64,000 nt of DNA from Burkholderia aenigmatica (lineage in GTDB: Bacteria; Pseudomonadota; Gammaproteobacteria; Burkholderiales; Burkholderiaceae), in contig NZ_CABVQC010000009.1 in NCBI RefSeq assembly GCF_902499175.1, positions 109,669-173,668 of the forward strand, given 5' to 3'. Every line of letters begins with the position of its first letter. Position 1 is the first letter of the stretch. The translations under genes were made by a program, and so were the position numbers. Positions 33,375 through 42,636 of this stretch are shown in pieces. The notes under the pieces were generated by a model. It did no database searches, was not told where the DNA came from, and worked only from the letters and a program-made list of their open reading frames with translations.

Positions 33375-34898
33375 GTGACCCAACCGAATCGCTACGATCT
33401 GCTCGTCGTCGGCGGCGGCATCAACGGCGCGGGCATCGCGCGCGATGCGGCCGGCCGCGGCCTGTCGGTCATGCTCTGCGAGCAGGACGATCTCGCGTCG
33501 CACACGTCGTCGTGCAGCACGAAGCTGATTCACGGCGGCCTGCGCTACCTCGAGTACAACGAGTTCGGACTCGTGCGCAAGGCGCTGCAGGAGCGCGAGA
33601 CGCTGCTGCGCGCGGCGCCGCACATCATGTGGCCGCTGCGCTTCGTGATGCCGCACATGCCGAACCTGCGTCCGGCCTGGCTGATCCGCATCGGCCTGTT
33701 CCTTTACGATCACCTCGCGAAACGCGAACTGCTGCCCGGCTCGCGCGGCATCGACATGCGCCGCCATGCGGCCGGCGCGCCGCTGATCGATTCGATCAAG
33801 CGCGGCTTCGTCTATTCGGACGGCTGGGTCGACGACGCGCGCCTCGTCGTGCTGAACGCGATGGATGCGAAGGAGCGCGGCGCCGAGATCCTGACGCGCA
33901 CGAAGCTGGTGTCCGCCGAACGTCGCGGCGACGAATGGGAGGCGCGGCTGCAGCACGCCGACGGTTCGATCCGCGTCGTGCATGCGCGCGCGATCGCGAA
34001 CGCGGCCGGCCCGTGGGTCGGCGAAGTGCTGAAAGGCGCGCTCGGCCGCGGCGCGCACCACAGCGTGCGACTCGTGAAGGGCAGCCACATCATCACGCGC
34101 CGCCTGTTCGATCACGACCACGCGTACATCTTCCAGAACCCGGACAAGCGGATCATCTTCGCGATTCCGTACGAACACGATTTCACGCTGATCGGCACGA
34201 CCGACGTCGAATACACGAACGATCCCGCGAAGGTCGCGATCGATCGCGACGAGACGCAGTACCTGTGCGACTCGATCAACCGCTACTTCAAGCGCAAGAT
34301 CTCGCCGGCCGACGTGCACTGGACCTACTCGGGCGTGCGCCCGCTGCTGGAAGACGAGAACGCAGCGAACGCATCGGCCGTCACGCGCGACTACCGCCTC
34401 GAGCTGGACGATGGCGCGGGCGCCCCGCTGCTGTCGGTGTTCGGCGGCAAGATCACCACCTTCCGCAAGCTCGCGGAAGAAGCCGGCGACATGCTGTGCA
34501 GCGCGCTCGGCCGCGACGCGAAGACCTGGACGGCCGGCGTCGCGCTGCCGGGCGGCGACATCGCGAACGCGAAGTTCGACGCATTCGCCGATACGTTCGC
34601 CAAACGCCATGCGTGGCTGCCCGCCGCGCTCGCCCGCCGCTATGCGCGCGCCTACGGCACGCGCGCGGAGCGCGTGATCGACGGCGCGAAATCGCTCGCC
34701 GATCTCGGCACCGAAATCGCACCGGGCATCCACGACGCCGAACTGCGCTACCTGCGCGATGCCGAATGGGCAACCTGCGCGCAGGACGTGCTGTGGCGCC
34801 GCTCGAAGCTCGGCCTGCACGTGGCGCCTGGCACGCTCGACGCGGTGACCGCCGCGGTCGATGCGTGGTTCGCCGCCGCGCACGCGCCGCAGGCCTGA
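33375..34898 (+). CDS. glpD: glycerol-3-phosphate dehydrogenase (aerobic, FAD)
   Basis: Membrane-associated flavoenzyme of 507 residues that oxidises glycerol 3-phosphate to dihydroxyacetone phosphate and reduces ubiquinone. The FAD-binding Rossmann motif DLLVVGGGINGAGIARDAAG is at residues 8-27, followed by SSCSTKLIHGGLRYLE and, near the C-terminal third, YSGVRPLL and SVFGGKITTFRKLAEEA. The start is GTG with AAGGA upstream. It is 104 bases before glpK and in the same direction, probably one transcript under GlpR. Confidence 0.97.
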   Translation: MTQPNRYDLLVVGGGINGAGIARDAAGRGLSVMLCEQDDLASHTSSCSTKLIHGGLRYLEYNEFGLVRKALQERETLLRAAPHIMWPLRFVMPHMPNLRPAWLIRIGLFLYDHLAKRELLPGSRGIDMRRHAAGAPLIDSIKRGFVYSDGWVDDARLVVLNAMDAKERGAEILTRTKLVSAERRGDEWEARLQHADGSIRVVHARAIANAAGPWVGEVLKGALGRGAHHSVRLVKGSHIITRRLFDHDHAYIFQNPDKRIIFAIPYEHDFTLIGTTDVEYTNDPAKVAIDRDETQYLCDSINRYFKRKISPADVHWTYSGVRPLLEDENAANASAVTRDYRLELDDGAGAPLLSVFGGKITTFRKLAEEAGDMLCSALGRDAKTWTAGVALPGGDIANAKFDAFADTFAKRHAWLPAALARRYARAYGTRAERVIDGAKSLADLGTEIAPGIHDAELRYLRDAEWATCAQDVLWRRSKLGLHVAPGTLDAVTAAVDAWFAAAHAPQA

Positions 34899-35002
34899 TC
34901 CGAATGCAGTTGCAGTTGCCGTACCGACGTTGACTCACCGACGCGCCGCCCCACGCGGCGCGCATCACAACTAAGCCAAATCCACGGATGGAGATGAGAG
35001 AC

Positions 35003-36505
35003 ATGCAGGATCAGTACATCCTCGCGCTTGACCAGGGCACCACGAGTTCCCGCGCGATGCTGTTCGATCGCCAGGGCAATATCGTTTCGATCGCCCAGAA
35101 GGAATTCGAGCAGATCTACCCGCAACCCGGCTGGGTCGAGCACGACCCGCAGGAAATCTGGTCGACGCAAGCCGGCGTCGCCGCTGAAGCCGTCACGCGC
35201 ACGGGCCTGAACGGCACGTCGATCGCCGCGATCGGCATCACCAACCAGCGTGAAACCACGATCGTCTGGGATCGCGAGACGGGCCAGCCCGTGTACAACG
35301 CGATCGTCTGGCAGGATCGCCGCACGGCCGACTTCTGCGATTCGCTGAAGGCGCAGGGCTTCGAGGCGAAGGTGCGCGCGAAGACCGGCCTGCCGATCGA
35401 TTCGTACTTCTCAGGGACCAAGATCCGCTGGATCCTCGACAACGTGCCGGGCGCACGCGAGAAGGCCAAGCAAGGCAAGCTCGCGTTCGGCACCGTCGAC
35501 AGCTGGCTCGTGTGGAACTTCACGAAGCACGAACTGCACGTGACCGACGTGACGAACGCGTCGCGCACGATGCTGTTCAACATCCACACGCGCGAGTGGG
35601 ACAACGAACTGCTCGACATGCTCGACATCCCGCGCAGCATGCTGCCGGAAGTGAAGGCATCGTCGGAAATCTACGGCCACACGAAGACCACCGTGTTCGC
35701 GTCGAAGATCCCGCTCGCGGGCATCGCGGGCGACCAGCAGGCGGCGCTGTTCGGCCAGATGTGCACGCAGTCCGGCATGGTGAAGAACACCTACGGCACC
35801 GGCTGCTTCCTGATGATGAACACCGGCGACAAGCCGATCGAATCGAAGAACAACCTCGTCACGACGATCGCCTGGCAGATCGGCGACAACGTGCAGTACG
35901 CGCTGGAAGGCAGCATCTTCATCGCGGGAGCGGTGGTGCAATGGTTGCGCGACGGCGTCGGCATCATCAAGTCGGCCGCTGAGATCGAAGCGCTCGCCGC
36001 GAGCGTGCCGCATACCGACGGCGTCTATCTCGTGCCGGCCTTCGCGGGCCTCGGCGCACCGCACTGGAACGCGCGGGCGCGCGGCTCGGTGTTCGGCGTC
36101 ACGCGCGGTACGACCTCCGCGCACCTCGCACGCGCGGCGCTCGATTCGATCGCGTACCAGTCGCTCGACGTGCTGGCCGCGATGGAAGCCGACTCGGGCA
36201 TCAGCATCGGCGAGCTGCGCGTCGATGGCGGCGCGAGCGCGAACGACCTGCTGATGCAGTTCCAGGCGGACCTGCTCGGCGTCGACGCGGTGCGTCCGCA
36301 GATCACCGAGACGACCGCGCTCGGCGCGGCCTATCTCGCGGGTCTCGCGATCGGCTACTGGAAGAACCTCGACGAAGTGCGCGACCAGTGGCAACTCGAT
36401 CGCCGCTTCTCGCCGTCGATGCCGAAGGAGCAGGTCGAACGCTGCATGTCGGGCTGGCAGCGTGCGGTACGTGCCGCGAAGGCATGGGCCGACGACGCCC
36501 AGTAA
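35003..36505 (+). CDS. glpK: glycerol kinase
   Basis: FGGY-family kinase of 500 residues (the standard length) that phosphorylates glycerol to glycerol 3-phosphate with ATP. N-terminal ATPase motif [18 protein letters not shown]; later [29 protein letters not shown], the [11 protein letters not shown] segment and [19 protein letters not shown]. The start was chosen to give [12 protein letters not shown]; two earlier in-frame ATGs (34988, 34994) overlap the likely ribosome site. Sits between glpD and glpF. Confidence 0.97.
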   Translation: MQDQYILALDQGTTSSRAMLFDRQGNIVSIAQKEFEQIYPQPGWVEHDPQEIWSTQAGVAAEAVTRTGLNGTSIAAIGITNQRETTIVWDRETGQPVYNAIVWQDRRTADFCDSLKAQGFEAKVRAKTGLPIDSYFSGTKIRWILDNVPGAREKAKQGKLAFGTVDSWLVWNFTKHELHVTDVTNASRTMLFNIHTREWDNELLDMLDIPRSMLPEVKASSEIYGHTKTTVFASKIPLAGIAGDQQAALFGQMCTQSGMVKNTYGTGCFLMMNTGDKPIESKNNLVTTIAWQIGDNVQYALEGSIFIAGAVVQWLRDGVGIIKSAAEIEALAASVPHTDGVYLVPAFAGLGAPHWNARARGSVFGVTRGTTSAHLARAALDSIAYQSLDVLAAMEADSGISIGELRVDGGASANDLLMQFQADLLGVDAVRPQITETTALGAAYLAGLAIGYWKNLDEVRDQWQLDRRFSPSMPKEQVERCMSGWQRAVRAAKAWADDAQ

Positions 36506-36586
36506 TCCTCAGACATCCGGACGAAATACAACAACACCGGCGGACCGCGCAACGCGCGAGTCCGCGATGACATACGAGAGACAACC

Positions 36587-37303
36587 ATGTCACCTTATAT
36601 TGCAGAGTTCATCGGCACAGCGATCCTCGTGCTGCTCGGCAACGGCGCGGTCGCAAACGTGCTGCTTGCAAAGACCAAGGGCAAAGGCGCGGACCTGATC
36701 GTGATCGTGATGGGCTGGGCGATGGCCGTTTTCGTCGCCGTCTACGTGACCGCGTCGTTCAGCGGCGCACACCTGAACCCGATCGTCACCATCAGTCTCG
36801 CGCTCGCGGGCAAGTTCGCGTGGTCGAAAGTCGGCGGCTACATCCTCGCGCAGATGCTCGGCGGGATGGCGGGCGCGCTGCTCGTGTGGCTCGCGTATCG
36901 CCAGCACTTCGCGAAGGAAGCCGATGCGGACCTGAAGCTCGCGGTGTTCTGCACGGCGCCCGCGATCCGCAGCGTCACGCACAACGTGCTGACCGAAGCG
37001 ATCTGCACGTTCGTGCTGATCCTCGGCGTGCTGTACCTCGCGTCGCCGCAGGTTGGTCTCGGCGCACTCGACGCACTGCCTGTCGGCCTGCTCGTGCTCG
37101 GCATCGGCATCTCGCTCGGCGGCCCGACCGGCTATGCGATGAGCCCCGCACGCGACCTGTCGCCGCGCATCATGCACGCGCTGCTGCCGATCCCCGGCAA
37201 GCGCGACAGCGACTGGCGCTATGCATGGGTGCCCGTCGTCGGCCCGCTGCTGGGCGGCGCCGCGGCGGCTGGCCTGTACCTGCGCCTGCACGCGATGGCC
37301 TGA
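36587..37303 (+). CDS. glpF: glycerol facilitator (aquaglyceroporin) with altered NPA boxes
   Basis: MIP-family channel of 238 residues with six membrane helices and two half-helices, for passive glycerol entry. The two pore motifs, normally NPA, read NPI (64-66, in GAHLNPIVTISLA) and SPA (186-188, in YAMSPARDLSPR); the pore arginine after the second motif (R189) is kept. Context is decisive: it is the third gene after glpD and glpK, 81 bases behind glpK. Confidence 0.93.
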   Translation: MSPYIAEFIGTAILVLLGNGAVANVLLAKTKGKGADLIVIVMGWAMAVFVAVYVTASFSGAHLNPIVTISLALAGKFAWSKVGGYILAQMLGGMAGALLVWLAYRQHFAKEADADLKLAVFCTAPAIRSVTHNVLTEAICTFVLILGVLYLASPQVGLGALDALPVGLLVLGIGISLGGPTGYAMSPARDLSPRIMHALLPIPGKRDSDWRYAWVPVVGPLLGGAAAAGLYLRLHAMA

Positions 37304-37487
37304 ACGCCGGCCTGTGACGAAGCGCGTGGCAATCGACCCGCGCGCTTCGGGAACAGGCTCGTTCGCCTGACCGCCGGCACGCCGGCATAGCGGCGCGGGT
37401 ATCGCACCCGTGCCGCTTCTCCCCTCCTTCGTACTCGTTTCCACGGCCTGTGGCGCGCGCCAGTTGCGCATTGCGCGCATCGTTTCG

Positions 37488-38738
37488 CTACCTGCCGCCC
37501 GCCTCTCCGATCAGCGATTTCAGCTTCACGTTCACGTCCGCCACTGCGGTCGGCGTCACGTCCGCCCCACGCTCGACCAGCATCCGCGCAACCCGCATTT
37601 CCTTGACGAACCCCGACGCGCGGCCGAACCCACTCGCCGCGACGAGCCGCGCACCGGCGTCGAAATGGAAATGGATCTCCGCGTCGTCGCCGAGCACGCG
37701 CGCGACCGACCGCTCGCCGAGCGCCGGCTCACCGGCCACATGCAACTGCGCGTCGTATTGATCCGACCAGAACCACGGCATCTCGCGATACGGCTCGTCG
37801 GCGCCGAGCATGTTGCGCGCGGCGACGCGCGCCTGGGTCTCGGCGCCGTGCCACGTCTCCTGCCTGACCGGCCGCCCCGACAATGCACTCGGAAACACCG
37901 CGACGTCGCCGGCCGCGTAGATGCCGCGCGCCGACGTTTCGAGCCGCGCGTTCACGACGATGCCGCGCTCGACTGCGAGGCCCGCATCGCGCGCCAGCTC
38001 GTCGGCCGGCTCGATGCCGATGCCGGCGACGACCGTATCGGCGATCAGCGTGTCGCCGTCGTCGAGCACGACGGCCAGCGCACCGCCCGCCGTGCGCTCG
38101 ATCGCAACCGGCTTGCAGTTCACGCGAATGGTCACGCCCTGCCGTTCGTGAAGCGCGTGCACGCGCGCCGCGATCGTCTCCGGCACCGCGCGCCCGAGCA
38201 GGCGCGTCGCTGCATCGAGCACCGTCACGCGACAGCCGCGCAGTCGCGCCGACGCCGCGACTTCGAGACCGATGAAACCGCCGCCGATCAGCACGATCCG
38301 TGTGTCGGGCACGAGCCGCGCGCCGAGTGCCGCTGCGTCGTCGAGCGTGCGCAACGCAAACACGCCGTCGAGCGTCGCGCCCGGAATCGTCAGGCGACGC
38401 GCGCGGCCGCCGGTCGCGAGCAGCAACGCGTCGTAGCCGAATACGCTGCCATCCGACACGCGCACTTCACGTGCGCCCGGATCGATGCGCTCGACCGTCG
38501 CGACAACCGGCTCGATGCGATCGGCCGCCCACGCGTCCGGATCGCGCAACCGGCACTGCGCCGCGCTGCGTTCGCCGGTCAGCACGCCCTTCGACAACGG
38601 CGGCCGCTCGTACGGCAGGTGCGCCTCCGCGCCGATCAGCACGATCCGCCCACCCCAGCCGGAGTCGCGCAGCACCTGCGCCGCGCGGCCGCCCGCGTGG
38701 CCCGCGCCGACGATCGCCATCACCCGGTCGTTCGTCAT
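37488..38738 (-). CDS. FAD-dependent ferredoxin reductase
   Basis: NAD(P)H:ferredoxin reductase of 416 residues in the oxygenase-reductase family. Two Rossmann folds are visible: AIVGAGHAGGRAAQVLRDSG (FAD, residues 8-27) and RIVLIGGGFIGLEVAASARL (NAD(P)H, about 146-165), plus the FAD motif GIYAAGDVAVF and a C-terminal reductase domain (ETWHGAETQARVAARNML). It should transfer electrons to the Rieske ferredoxin encoded 4 bases upstream and on to the membrane oxygenase. Last gene of a three-gene minus-strand operon. Confidence 0.92.
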   Translation of the reverse strand: MTNDRVMAIVGAGHAGGRAAQVLRDSGWGGRIVLIGAEAHLPYERPPLSKGVLTGERSAAQCRLRDPDAWAADRIEPVVATVERIDPGAREVRVSDGSVFGYDALLLATGGRARRLTIPGATLDGVFALRTLDDAAALGARLVPDTRIVLIGGGFIGLEVAASARLRGCRVTVLDAATRLLGRAVPETIAARVHALHERQGVTIRVNCKPVAIERTAGGALAVVLDDGDTLIADTVVAGIGIEPADELARDAGLAVERGIVVNARLETSARGIYAAGDVAVFPSALSGRPVRQETWHGAETQARVAARNMLGADEPYREMPWFWSDQYDAQLHVAGEPALGERSVARVLGDDAEIHFHFDAGARLVAASGFGRASGFVKEMRVARMLVERGADVTPTAVADVNVKLKSLIGEAGGR

Positions 38739-38742
38739 CGCG

Positions 38743-39051
38743 TCACACCTCGATCAGGATGCGGCCGTCTTCGATCTTCGCGCGGTACGTGCGCAGCTTC
38801 TCGCATGCGGGTGCGGACAGCGGCCGGCCATCGCGGACGTCGAAGCGCCCGTTGTGCTTCGGGCATTCGATCACGTGGTCGATCACGAGCCCGTCCGCGA
38901 GATGCACGTGCTCGTGCGTGCACAGGCCGTCGCTCGCATAGACTTCGCCGTCGATGCGGTAGATCGCGTACGTGTGGCCGGCATGGTCGAAGCGCGCGAC
39001 GTCTTCGTCGTCGATGTCGTCGAGCGCGCCGGTGTCGATCCATTGCGTCAT
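38743..39051 (-). CDS. Rieske [2Fe-2S] ferredoxin
   Basis: Small Rieske protein of 102 residues. The cluster is held by CTH (C44, H46) and CPKH (C63, H66) in the standard spacing (SDGLCTHEHVHLADG and IECPKHNGRFDVRDG). It fits the oxygenase ferredoxin type, an electron carrier between the reductase (next gene) and the oxygenase (previous gene, 36 bases upstream). Confidence 0.93.
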   Translation of the reverse strand: MTQWIDTGALDDIDDEDVARFDHAGHTYAIYRIDGEVYASDGLCTHEHVHLADGLVIDHVIECPKHNGRFDVRDGRPLSAPACEKLRTYRAKIEDGRILIEV

Positions 39052-39087
39052 GTTGCGTGTCTCCTGGGTGGGAAGGTTCGTTGTCGG

Positions 39088-40170
39088 TCACGCATGCGCG
39101 GCATCCGGCACGGGCCGCACGACGTAATCGGTCGGGTCGCGCGTCTGCCGGACCAGCGCCGGCACGATCTCCGCATACGCGGCCAGCGTGCTGCGGTACG
39201 GCGGCGGCATGTCGGCCTTCACCGCCTCGTGCAGTTTCGGCAACGCATGGAACGGCACCATCGGGAACATGTGGTGCTCGACGTGGTAGTTCATGTTCCA
39301 GTACAGGAAGCGGAACACCGGATTCATCATCACGGTCCGGCAGTTGCGGCGGTGATCGAGCACGTTCTCGGGCATCCCCGCGTGCTGCGTGAGGCCGAAA
39401 TACAGGTATAGCCACGCACCGTAGAGGCTCGGCAGCCCGATGTAGAGCAGCGGCAGGATCGTGTGCCAGTAGAGCGAAGCACCGGTCACGAGCGCGTACA
39501 CCGCGAGATGGATGCGAGACTCGCGCACCACCTTCGGTCGTTCCGATTCGGGCACGTAGGTACGCTCGTCGTCGTCGAGCCGGCCGGTGAACGCAATCGC
39601 GATCATCTTGCGCAGCTCGCCGGCCACATGCTTCAGCGCGACGACGTTCAGCGCGAGCGAAAGCCAGTCGGTCGGCTTCGGCGCGGCGATTTCCGGATCG
39701 CGCCCGACGACCAGCGTATCGGTGTGATGGCGCGCATGGCTCCAGCGCCACGCCGTCGCGCGGCGGAACACCTGGAACGACGCGACCTGATACAGCACGT
39801 CGTTCATCCAGCGCGTGCGGAACGCGGTGCCATGCCCGCATTCGTGCCAGCGCGAATCGGCCGGGCTGCAGTAGAGCGTGCCGTACACGAAGAACGCGGG
39901 GATCGCCCACGCCGAATGCGTGCGCCACGCCAGCCACGCGAGCACACCGCTGATCGCGATCGCCGCGTACCAGAGCAGCGTGTCGCGGATCGCGCGCGCG
40001 TCGCCGCGCTGCATCAGCTGCTTCATCAGCGGCCGCGGCACCGCGCACCGGTACCACTCGGCGTTGACGAGCCCGGCCGCGTGCGCGCGCTCGCCGGCAC
40101 CGCCGATCATCCGGTACTCCTGACGGCGCGCCGCCGTGCGGTCGTGCGCCTGATCGTCGAGATGAGCCAC
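39088..40170 (-). CDS. membrane di-iron desaturase/hydroxylase
   Basis: Integral membrane non-haem di-iron enzyme of 360 residues of the fatty acid desaturase superfamily. The three histidine boxes are intact: HECGH (109-113), HARHH (145-149) and HVEHH (296-300), with several hydrophobic helices between. It inserts oxygen or desaturates its substrate using electrons from the Rieske ferredoxin. The substrate is unknown; family members act on fatty acids, alkanes, sterols and other compounds. The start is GTG, chosen because GGAGA lies 7 bases upstream. Divergent from the LacI-type regulator with a shared operator motif. Confidence 0.88.
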   Translation of the reverse strand: MAHLDDQAHDRTAARRQEYRMIGGAGERAHAAGLVNAEWYRCAVPRPLMKQLMQRGDARAIRDTLLWYAAIAISGVLAWLAWRTHSAWAIPAFFVYGTLYCSPADSRWHECGHGTAFRTRWMNDVLYQVASFQVFRRATAWRWSHARHHTDTLVVGRDPEIAAPKPTDWLSLALNVVALKHVAGELRKMIAIAFTGRLDDDERTYVPESERPKVVRESRIHLAVYALVTGASLYWHTILPLLYIGLPSLYGAWLYLYFGLTQHAGMPENVLDHRRNCRTVMMNPVFRFLYWNMNYHVEHHMFPMVPFHALPKLHEAVKADMPPPYRSTLAAYAEIVPALVRQTRDPTDYVVRPVPDAAHA

Positions 40171-40266
40171 GTGCGTCTCCTTGATTCCTTGTTCGTAGGA
40201 AGCGCGGCAAGCGCTTCGGCATGGAATCAAAATTAGGCCCGCGGCCGCCTCCGCTCAATCGAAACG

Positions 40267-40284
40267 TTGACGAAATTTCGCCAT
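40267..40284. promoter_or_regulatory. candidate LacI-regulator operator 1 (oxygenase/regulator promoter)
   Basis: Inverted repeat TTGACGA-AATT-TCGCCAT in the 172-base region between the desaturase gene and the LacI-type regulator gene. It shares the 7-4-7 layout and 12 of 14 arm bases with the site upstream of the TIM-barrel operon (41484-41501). Confidence 0.6.
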
Positions 40285-40342
40285 CGCTTTAGCGTTCCTC
40301 GCATCGCCACGTCTCGATGGCGACACCACGATGGAGACAACC

Positions 40343-41407
40343 ATGGCAGGCGAATCCGGGCCGCGCTGGCGCAAGCGCACCGCACGCTTCGACGAGATCG
40401 CGGCGCTCGCCGGGGTCAGCACGACCACCGTCGACCGTGTGCTGAACGAGCGCGGCAGCGTGTCGGCACAAGCGCGCGAGCGCGTGGTGGCGGCCGCGCG
40501 GCAGCTCGGCGTGCCGCGTCAGTTGCCCGACACGCGGCACGGGCTGATCCATGTCGACGTGCTGCTGCCGGACACCGACGCGGCATTCTTCCGGCGGCTG
40601 CAATTGGCGTTGCAGCGCTCGCTGCAGATGCTCGACCGGCGCGTAGTCGTGCACCGGACGATCCTGCCCGCCGCCGACGACGAGCGGGCCGCCGCGCTGA
40701 TCGAAAAGCCCGCGTACCGGCGCGCGGCACTGATCGTGACGGCGCGCGACACGGCCCGTGTGCGCGACGCGCTGGCCGGCGCGATCGCGCGCGGCGAGAC
40801 CGTCGTCACGATGGTCACCGACATCGGCGGCATCGACCGCGTGCACTTCGCGGGCATCGACAACTACCGGGCCGGGCGCACCGCCGGCTACTACATCGGC
40901 CGCCTGGCGGCACGCCCCGGCCGCGTGCTGCTGCTCGGCGGGCGCATGGGCTACCGCGCGCACGCCGACCGGATGGCCGGCTGCCGAGACCAGCTCACCG
41001 AAGCGTTCGCCGCCGTCCGCTGCGCCGACGAGCCGGTCGAGACGCTCGACCAGGACGACCGCTGCTACCGCGCCGTGACGAAGGCGCTGCAGGCGCACGA
41101 CGACGTGGTCGCGATCTACAACAGCGGCGCCGGCTCGGCCGGCATCGAAGCGGCGCTGCGCAAGGCCGGCGCCACCGGCCGGATCGTGTGGATCGGCCAC
41201 GAGATGATCGACCTGCATCGCACCTTCATCGAAGCCGGCGCGATGGACCTCGCGATCGACCAGGATCCGGACGGTCAGGTGATTTCCGCGCTGCAACACG
41301 TGCTGCATGCGTGCGGAATCGTCGAACAGCCGCCGCCGGCCGACCCGGTCGAATTCCGCGTGTTCTGTCCGGCGAACGTGAGGACCAGCGCCTACCTGCC
41401 GACCTGA
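40343..41407 (+). CDS. LacI-family transcriptional regulator
   Basis: Regulator of 354 residues. N-terminal HTH (about 15-60): RFDEIAALAGVSTTTVDRVL followed by NERGSVSAQARERVVAAARQLG; it has TVDRVLN in place of the common TVSRVLN. The periplasmic-binding-protein-like ligand domain follows (FAGIDNYRAGRTAGYYIGRL, then VVAIYNSGAGSAGIEAAL). A ligand of sugar or polyol type is expected. GGAG lies 7 bases before the chosen ATG; an ATG 12 bases earlier overlaps that site. It is divergent from the oxygenase operon and followed by the isomerase/dehydrogenase operon; matching palindromes in both promoters suggest it controls both. Confidence 0.92.
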   Translation: MAGESGPRWRKRTARFDEIAALAGVSTTTVDRVLNERGSVSAQARERVVAAARQLGVPRQLPDTRHGLIHVDVLLPDTDAAFFRRLQLALQRSLQMLDRRVVVHRTILPAADDERAAALIEKPAYRRAALIVTARDTARVRDALAGAIARGETVVTMVTDIGGIDRVHFAGIDNYRAGRTAGYYIGRLAARPGRVLLLGGRMGYRAHADRMAGCRDQLTEAFAAVRCADEPVETLDQDDRCYRAVTKALQAHDDVVAIYNSGAGSAGIEAALRKAGATGRIVWIGHEMIDLHRTFIEAGAMDLAIDQDPDGQVISALQHVLHACGIVEQPPPADPVEFRVFCPANVRTSAYLPT

Positions 41408-41483
41408 ATCCCGCCGCTGGGTGAAGCGTTTGTCGCACCGTCTGTCGCACCGCATGCGCGTTGCAAAAAAATCGACCGCCGCA

Positions 41484-41501
41484 TTGGCGATTTTTCGCCA
41501 A
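41484..41501. promoter_or_regulatory. candidate LacI-regulator operator 2 (TIM-barrel operon promoter)
   Basis: Inverted repeat with perfect arms TTGGCGA-TTTT-TCGCCAA, 75 bases upstream of the first TIM-barrel gene. Nearly the same as the site at 40267-40284. Consensus of the two: TTGRCGA-N4-TCGCCAW. Confidence 0.65.
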
Positions 41502-41575
41502 CGTTTGTCATGCAGCCCGCGCCGCGCATCCGTACATTGGGCAGCCAATCCCATGACAACGGCGGACAGGAGACG

Positions 41576-42598
41576 ATGGCTGAACCGATTCTCATCGGCG
41601 TGAACCTCGACGGCGTGCTCGAACACGACGGCCTGCCGTTGCCCGCGCCCGCCGAACGCTTCCGGATGGTCGCCGGCGCCGGTGCATTCGACTACGTCGA
41701 AAAGAACCCAGCGCGCGGCGAAGACCTGTCGCCGTATTTCGCGCTGGTCGAACGCCATGCGCTGCCGATTCGCGTGATCGGCGGCATCTGGTGCGCGGGC
41801 CGCGACGAAGCACACGTCGCCGAAATCGTCGACGCGGGTGCGCGCTTCGGCAGCACGGTGCTCAACTGCCAGTTGCTCGCGCATCACGCGGACGGTCATC
41901 CGCTGTCGGATCGCGAAGTCGCCGATTTCTACCTGCGCACTTACGAGCGCGGCGAGCCGGCCGGTTGCCTGCCGAGCCTCGAAGTGCACGTCGACATGTG
42001 GAGCGAGGATTTCACGCGCATCGCGCGCGTCGCGCGGCATGTCGAGCAGGCCGGCGTGCCGTTCCGGATCACGATCGATCATTCGCACCTGCTGTTCAAG
42101 ATCGGCAATCGCGCCGAACTCGATGCATCGGGCCTGCGCGAAGCGGCCGACGGCGGCCGCCGGATGCTCGACCCTGCGTCGCCCGACGCCCTCTACACCG
42201 ACTGGATCGCGCGCGGCTGGGTCCGGCACGCGCATGCGCGCAGCGTGAGCCCGAACAATCCCGACAACCCTTGGATGCGCCGCGCGAACGGCAAGCCCGG
42301 GCGCGGCATCCAGTATCCGTTCGTCGCGCCAGCGCCGGGCGCCTATCACGGCACATGGCACGCGGCGGCGCTCGACACGTGGAAGGCCGCGCTTCGCCAG
42401 TTGCTGCAATCGCAGACCCACGCACAACCGTCGCGACTCGAACAGATCAGCTGCGAGTTCATCCCGTTCCCCGACTACGGCGGCGGCGCACGCTATTCGA
42501 TCTTCGACAACAACATCGCGTGCGCGCACTGGCTGCGCGACACGTGGCATGCCCTCGCCGCGCCGTCGACAGCCAACCTCGTGCACACCGGCACCTGA
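41576..42598 (+). CDS. TIM-barrel sugar-phosphate isomerase/epimerase-like protein
   Basis: Soluble protein of 340 residues with an AP-endonuclease-2/xylose-isomerase-like TIM barrel. Presumed metal-binding positions are in CLPSLEVHVDMWSEDF, ITIDHSHLLFK, WVRHAHARSVSP and ISCEFIPFPDYGGG. Longer than most members of the superfamily. The exact reaction is unknown; isomerisation or epimerisation of a sugar or inositol derivative is likely from its neighbours. A strong ribosome site (AGGAG) lies just before the ATG. First gene of a three-gene operon. Confidence 0.82.
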   Translation: MAEPILIGVNLDGVLEHDGLPLPAPAERFRMVAGAGAFDYVEKNPARGEDLSPYFALVERHALPIRVIGGIWCAGRDEAHVAEIVDAGARFGSTVLNCQLLAHHADGHPLSDREVADFYLRTYERGEPAGCLPSLEVHVDMWSEDFTRIARVARHVEQAGVPFRITIDHSHLLFKIGNRAELDASGLREAADGGRRMLDPASPDALYTDWIARGWVRHAHARSVSPNNPDNPWMRRANGKPGRGIQYPFVAPAPGAYHGTWHAAALDTWKAALRQLLQSQTHAQPSRLEQISCEFIPFPDYGGGARYSIFDNNIACAHWLRDTWHALAAPSTANLVHTGT

Positions 42599-42636
42599 TT
42601 CGAACCCGCCCCCACTCGAACCCCAAGGACAGAACG

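Noticed and set aside
37319..37348. Hairpin GAAGCGCG...CGCGCTTC after glpF
   Set aside because: It has a 14-base loop and no T run; not counted as a terminator.
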